DNA of 64,000 bases, taken from contig NZ_JBLREB010000002.1 of the NCBI RefSeq assembly GCF_048159605.1, positions 62,001 through 126,000 of the forward strand. Direction: 5' to 3'. Source of the stretch: Ectobacillus polymachus (GTDB lineage Bacteria; Bacillota; Bacilli; Bacillales; Bacillaceae_G). A program made the position numbers and the translations under genes. The notes beneath the pieces are model-generated. The model was not told the DNA's origin. It saw only the letters and a program-made list of their open reading frames with translations, and searched no databases. Positions 60,357 to 64,000 of the stretch are shown here, one piece after another. Position 1 is the stretch's first letter, and each line of letters begins with the position of its first letter.

Positions 60357-61555
60357 TGAACAATGAAAGTATCACATCGAATCGAAAGCTGCTTGGCATT
60401 GCTGGTTTCGGATGGTTATTTGACGCAATGGATGTAGGATTGCTTTCTTTTGTCATTACAGCTATTCAACAGGAATGGCATTTAACTAGTCAGCAGATGG
60501 GTTGGATTGGGAGTATTAACTCGATTGGAATGGCTGTCGGTGCACTCTTATTCGGATTGCTTGCTGATAAAATAGGGCGTAAAGCCGTTTTTCTAATCAC
60601 ATTACTTCTTTTTTCCGTAGGGAGCGGTGTTTCAGCATTTGCACCAACTCTAGCGATATTTCTGCTTATCCGCTTTTTTATTGGAATGGGTCTTGGCGGA
60701 GAATTGCCGGTAGCATCTACATTAGTATCGGAAAGTGTACCAGCGAAAGACCGGGGCAGGATTGTCGTTTTACTAGAGAGTTTCTGGGCTGGCGGGTGGA
60801 TTATATCTGCGCTTATCGCCTATTTTGTAATTCCATCCTATGGCTGGAAAACGGCAATGATCCTAAGTGCGATTCCTGCTTTCTATGCCTTATACTTACG
60901 TTTGCGTTTACCCGATTCACCTCGTTTTCATACGAATGCTGAAAAGCAGCCTTGGCTTGATAAAGTAAAAATGATTTGGACTGCCTCCTACGCGCGTCCT
61001 ACCATCATGCTATGGATTGTATGGTTTTCTGTCGTATTCTCATATTACGGCATGTTTTTATGGCTTCCAACCGTTCTAACCTTAAAGGGATTTACATTAA
61101 TTAAAAGTTTTGAATATGTGCTATTGATGACATTAGCACAGCTTCCAGGCTATTTTAGTGCAGCATGGTTAATTGAACGAGCTGGTAGAAAGTTTGTCCT
61201 CGTAGTATATTTATTAGGAACTGCGTTATGTGCCTATTTCTTCGGGCAAGCTACGACGCTGTCTATGCTCCTAACGTTTGGCGCGCTTCTTTCGTTCTTT
61301 AACCTCGGTGCATGGGGAGCATTGTACGCTTATACACCTGAGCAATATCCAACTGCTATTCGCGGAACGGGCGCTGGGATGGCAGCTTCCTTTGGACGGA
61401 TCGGCGGAATTATAGGACCGCTCTTAGTAGGATATTTGGTTGCCGCAAAGGTACAGATTTCAACGATTTTCTTTATTTTTTGTATTAGTATTGTAATAGG
61501 AGTGCTTGCTGTTGCTTTTCTTGGAAAGGAAACAAAACAGCAGGAGCTTGTATAA
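60356..61555 (+). CDS. niaP: MFS nicotinate/niacin transporter
   Basis: 12-helix MFS importer of 399 residues, close to B. subtilis NiaP (YceI). Landmarks from memory of that protein are LLGIAGFGWLFDAMDVGLLS, MGLGGELPVASTLVSE, SFEYVLLMTLAQLPGYFSAA and YAYTPEQYPTAIRGTGAG. Motif A is DKIGRKAV. The ATG 60356 has no ribosome site, because the upstream structured element runs to within a few bases. A bcr1 repeat begins two bases after its stop codon. Regulation by NiaR is usual in Bacillus, but no site is visible here. Confidence 0.9.
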   Translation: MNNESITSNRKLLGIAGFGWLFDAMDVGLLSFVITAIQQEWHLTSQQMGWIGSINSIGMAVGALLFGLLADKIGRKAVFLITLLLFSVGSGVSAFAPTLAIFLLIRFFIGMGLGGELPVASTLVSESVPAKDRGRIVVLLESFWAGGWIISALIAYFVIPSYGWKTAMILSAIPAFYALYLRLRLPDSPRFHTNAEKQPWLDKVKMIWTASYARPTIMLWIVWFSVVFSYYGMFLWLPTVLTLKGFTLIKSFEYVLLMTLAQLPGYFSAAWLIERAGRKFVLVVYLLGTALCAYFFGQATTLSMLLTFGALLSFFNLGAWGALYAYTPEQYPTAIRGTGAGMAASFGRIGGIIGPLLVGYLVAAKVQISTIFFIFCISIVIGVLAVAFLGKETKQQELV

Positions 61556-61556
61556 C

Positions 61557-61714
61557 ATAAAGTGAAACTTCCATCAGTGGGGGATTTTTCATCCCCCACT
61601 GATGGTTAGCCCGCCCAAATCGGACTTTTACGGGCAGTTGTCTCCCACCCTCTCTTCCTTGCTTCTCTCCGAATCTTGAGGTGGGGGTCTTACTGCCCGT
61701 TAAAGCGGGATAAA
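61557..61714 (+). repeat. bcr1-type repeat, full copy (variant)
   Basis: 158 bp flanked by ATAAA at 61557-61561 and 61710-61714. The left hairpin is CCATCAGTGGGGG / CCCCCACTGATGG. The right half diverges (TGTCTCCCACCC) but keeps CTTTTACGGGCAGT and GCCCGTTAAAGCGGG. It lies just after niaP. Confidence 0.9.
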
Positions 61715-61866
61715 TTCCGTTTTTTCGCTATACTTGACTCCTTTGGTGTTACAAATTCCAGAGGAGTTTTTCATTATAGGACGTTTTCTTTGTAAGATAG
61801 AAAAGGAATATGACATTTTGAGTAGAATATGTTTGTATAGAAAAACATTAGGGTGGTTTAGACAAA
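61715..61866. other. intergenic region, promoter of the LytTR regulator
   Basis: A short gap with no ORF. GGTGG precedes the LytTR start at 61867. Confidence 0.4.
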
Positions 61867-62580
61867 ATGAAAATATTACTCGTTAGTGAAGAAGCTCAGC
61901 TTCAATTTATGAAAGAAGTTTTCAGTCGTGATCTAGAAAGAGCAGAGATACTAGAGGCGATGACAGAATTAGATGCTATTAAGCTTACAAAACGCTTTCA
62001 TCCAGAATTTATTTTTATTGATATAGCTTTATCAAATCATAATGGGTTAGAGTTAGCCTTACTCATCCAGTCGTTAGAATTAAAAACAAATATTGTTTTA
62101 ATAGGAAAGGAAACAAAAGATGCATTAGAAGCGTTTCGGCTTCGGGCATTTTATTTCTTGCTTCAACCTATTGCCAAAGAGGAAATGGACTTTGTCATTG
62201 ATCTTATGCAAAAGGAATTCAAACAAAGCAGTCACGAACCGCTTCGTAAGCTCCCCATCGAAACGAATGAAGGGATCTCCTATATTTCTCCGAGCGAAAT
62301 CGTATATATAAGTAAAAATAAAGAAAACAAAACGGTTTCGATTCATACAAAGGATGTTATACATATTTCTACTTATACATTACAAGATCTCGAACAAAAG
62401 TTACTTTCCTATCATTTTTTGCGCGTACACAAAAGCTATCTTATGAACTTGGAATATGTAAAGGAACTCAGACCGTATTATAACGGTACATACAATATAT
62501 ACGCCTCTGTTTTTCCAGATGAACCAATTCCTGTAAGCAGAAATTATATAAGAGTATTGCGTAAAAGTTTAGAAATATAA
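61867..62580 (+). CDS. LytTR-family response regulator
   Basis: 237-residue two-component regulator. A receiver domain (about 1-120) has the phosphoacceptor Asp52 in FIFIDIAL, although the usual acidic pair near the N-terminus is replaced by Glu8-Glu9 (LLVSEEA) and the Lys near residue 103 is not obvious. The LytTR DNA-binding domain (about 135-237) shows SEIVYISKNKENKTVSIHT and FLRVHKSYLMNLEYV. No sensor kinase is adjacent. The next gene is cstA; LytTR systems control CstA and pyruvate carriers in enteric bacteria, so local control of cstA is likely. Confidence 0.9.
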   Translation: MKILLVSEEAQLQFMKEVFSRDLERAEILEAMTELDAIKLTKRFHPEFIFIDIALSNHNGLELALLIQSLELKTNIVLIGKETKDALEAFRLRAFYFLLQPIAKEEMDFVIDLMQKEFKQSSHEPLRKLPIETNEGISYISPSEIVYISKNKENKTVSIHTKDVIHISTYTLQDLEQKLLSYHFLRVHKSYLMNLEYVKELRPYYNGTYNIYASVFPDEPIPVSRNYIRVLRKSLEI

Positions 62581-62632
62581 CAACTTATGAGAATGAAACG
62601 ACATGTTAAAACAGAATAAAATCATCATAAGG

Positions 62633-62669
62633 TGTTATATAACAAAATATTCAGAAAAATTAGTATAAT
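62633..62669 (+). promoter_or_regulatory. cstA regulatory region (palindrome, CodY-like site, -10 box)
   Basis: The palindrome TGTTATATAACA (62633-62644) is followed by AATATTCAGAAAAAT (62646-62660), which matches the CodY consensus AATTTTCWGAAAATT at 13 of 15 positions. TATAAT (62664-62669) is a good -10 box; the -35 region is weak, as expected for an activated promoter. The same 12-mer palindrome lies at the acsA promoter. Confidence 0.5.
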
Positions 62670-62701
62670 TCCTCTAAGACATACTTAGGGGGGGAACATA
62701 T

Positions 62702-64000
62702 TTGAAAGGATTACAGTCGGTTTTGTTATGGGGAGTTGTATCCGCACTAGGAGCTGTTGGATTTGCTGTATTAGCCTTAAGTCGCGGGGAATCAGTGAAC
62801 GCGATTTGGCTGTTAGTAGCAGCTGTTTCTGTATATGCAGTTGCCTATCGTTTTTATAGTAAGTTCATTTCACAAAAGGTATTTGGGTTAGATGATAATC
62901 GCAAAACGCCTGCGGAGCTATTAAACGATGGGAAAGACTACGTACCAACTAATAAATGGGTGTTATTTGGACATCACTTCGCAGCGATTGCTGGAGCAGG
63001 TCCTCTAGTTGGTCCTATTCTTGCAGCACAAATGGGTTATTTACCCGGAACCATTTGGATTATCGTAGGAGTCGTGTTATCAGGAGCAGTACAGGATTTT
63101 GTTATTTTGTTTGCATCTATTCGTCGTAACGGGAAATCTCTCGGAGAAATGATTAAAGATGAAATTGGACCTAAAACTGGGCTTATTGCCATGATTGGTA
63201 TTCTTGCTATTATGATTATTTTATTAGCAGTTTTAGGACTTGTTGTAGTAAAAGCTCTAGTTGGCAGTCCTTGGGGTATGTTTACGATTGCTGCAACGAT
63301 TCCGATCGCATTGCTTATGGGCGTATATATGCGCTATATTCGTCCAGGTCGTGTTGGAGAGGCTTCTGTCATTGGTATTGTTCTTCTTATTCTTGCGCTT
63401 ATATTCGGACAGTATGTAGCGCAAACTCCAGAAATCGCAAAGCTTTTTACATTTAAAGGCGAGACGATTGCGATTATGTTAATTGTCTATGGGTTTATCG
63501 CTTCTGTTTTACCAGTTTGGATGCTGCTTGCACCGCGTGATTATTTAAGTACATTTTTAAAGATTGGTACTATAGTTGGACTTGCACTAGGCATTATCTT
63601 GGTTAGACCAAGCTTACACATGCCAGCTGTTACAAAATTTATTGATGGAACAGGTCCTGTTTTTTCAGGAAATCTTTTTCCTTTCTTATTTATTACCATC
63701 GCTTGTGGGGCAATTTCAGGATTCCATGCTCTTGTTTCATCTGGAACTACACCAAAAATGATCGAACGGGAAAGTCATGCTCGTGCAATCGGATACGGTG
63801 CGATGTTAATGGAATCACTTGTTGCCATTATGGCGATGATTGCTGCATCTGTGCTTACACCAGGAACATATTTTGCAATAAATGCTTCACCAGCCGTTAT
63901 TGGTACTGATGCTGTGCATGCAGCCAATACAATTAGTTCATGGGGGTTTGTTGTTACGCCTGATTATTTGCAAACATTGGCAAAGGATGTTGGCGAGCAA
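62702..64000 (+). CDS. cstA: carbon starvation protein CstA (partial, C-terminus beyond right edge)
   Basis: Large membrane transporter; CstA proteins import pyruvate or peptides during starvation. The first 433 codons are open to the edge. FGHHFAAIAGAGPLVGPILA and the following AAQMGYLPGTIWIIVGVVLSGAVQDF are the CstA signature, and SGFHALVSSGTTPKMIE is further along. The TTG start follows GGGGGGGAA. Full-length family members have about 600 residues or more, so roughly a third is missing. Upstream are a LytTR regulator and a CodY-like site. Confidence 0.95.
   Translation, partial: MKGLQSVLLWGVVSALGAVGFAVLALSRGESVNAIWLLVAAVSVYAVAYRFYSKFISQKVFGLDDNRKTPAELLNDGKDYVPTNKWVLFGHHFAAIAGAGPLVGPILAAQMGYLPGTIWIIVGVVLSGAVQDFVILFASIRRNGKSLGEMIKDEIGPKTGLIAMIGILAIMIILLAVLGLVVVKALVGSPWGMFTIAATIPIALLMGVYMRYIRPGRVGEASVIGIVLLILALIFGQYVAQTPEIAKLFTFKGETIAIMLIVYGFIASVLPVWMLLAPRDYLSTFLKIGTIVGLALGIILVRPSLHMPAVTKFIDGTGPVFSGNLFPFLFITIACGAISGFHALVSSGTTPKMIERESHARAIGYGAMLMESLVAIMAMIAASVLTPGTYFAINASPAVIGTDAVHAANTISSWGFVVTPDYLQTLAKDVGEQ

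Noticed and set aside
62581..62632. LytTR binding direct repeats upstream of cstA
   Set aside because: I could not find a clear pair of direct repeats with proper spacing.
63271..63909. Two Cys-rich frames inside the partial cstA
   Set aside because: They are shifted readings of a clear CstA coding region.
1..64000. CRISPR array, tRNA or rRNA genes, prophage
   Set aside because: No spaced direct-repeat array, no cloverleaf or rRNA signature and no phage structural genes were seen on either strand.

Overview
This window looks like chromosomal DNA of a Bacillus cereus-group bacterium. It is AT-rich, its genes have strong AGGAGG-type ribosome sites and use GTG and TTG starts freely, and it carries an SspH-type spore gene and a FusB-type protein. 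It also holds three full copies and one truncated copy of a roughly 158-bp repeat that I recognise as bcr1, which is specific to that group. I see no rRNA, tRNA, prophage, CRISPR array or complete insertion sequence.

Positions 1-9.2 kb hold the start of an ABC exporter ATPase (runs off the left edge), a compact WxL cell-surface locus (two WxL proteins plus a DUF916/DUF3324 membrane protein), a YdeI-like protein, a cytosolic arylsulfatase and a 14-helix drug exporter. Positions 9.2-24.5 kb hold a glycosyltransferase, acetyl-CoA synthetase with a palindromic operator, a secreted protein with seven GW/SH3-like repeats and a C39-like peptidase domain, an orphan solute-binding lipoprotein, large membrane proteins, an aldo/keto reductase, a leader-controlled small HTH protein, a FusB-like EF-G-binding protein, a YkwD-like lipoprotein and sspH.

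Positions 24.6-36.9 kb hold a TPP riboswitch with thiC, an rRNA methyltransferase, a bactoprenol-type GT2, a hairpin-repeat island, a DUF3800 protein, an MBL-fold enzyme, pepT and a TetR-controlled ABC exporter operon with twin operators. Positions 37-51.6 kb hold a HAD phosphatase, a second PIG-V-like membrane protein, a PAS-GGDEF diguanylate cyclase, an amino-acid permease, an ABC-F ATPase, a P450, a GT39-like protein, a methyltransferase, topB and a TRIC-like protein.

Positions 51.7-56.6 kb form a surface-polysaccharide cluster: a glycosyltransferase, an O-antigen ligase-like protein, another glycosyltransferase and a TagA/WecG enzyme. After a bcr1 copy comes a zinc/manganese ABC importer behind a Zur-like box. 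A noncoding, highly structured block of about 500 bases (59.86-60.36 kb) follows, directly in front of niaP. The right edge has a LytTR response regulator and the first 433 codons of cstA.

The strongest themes are cell-envelope glycan and surface biology (five GT-C or GT-C-like membrane proteins, one GT2, several GT4-type enzymes, GW and WxL proteins) and noncoding RNA or DNA structure: the bcr1 copies, the hairpin island, a leader-peptide attenuator and the ORF-less mobile-looking RNA element.
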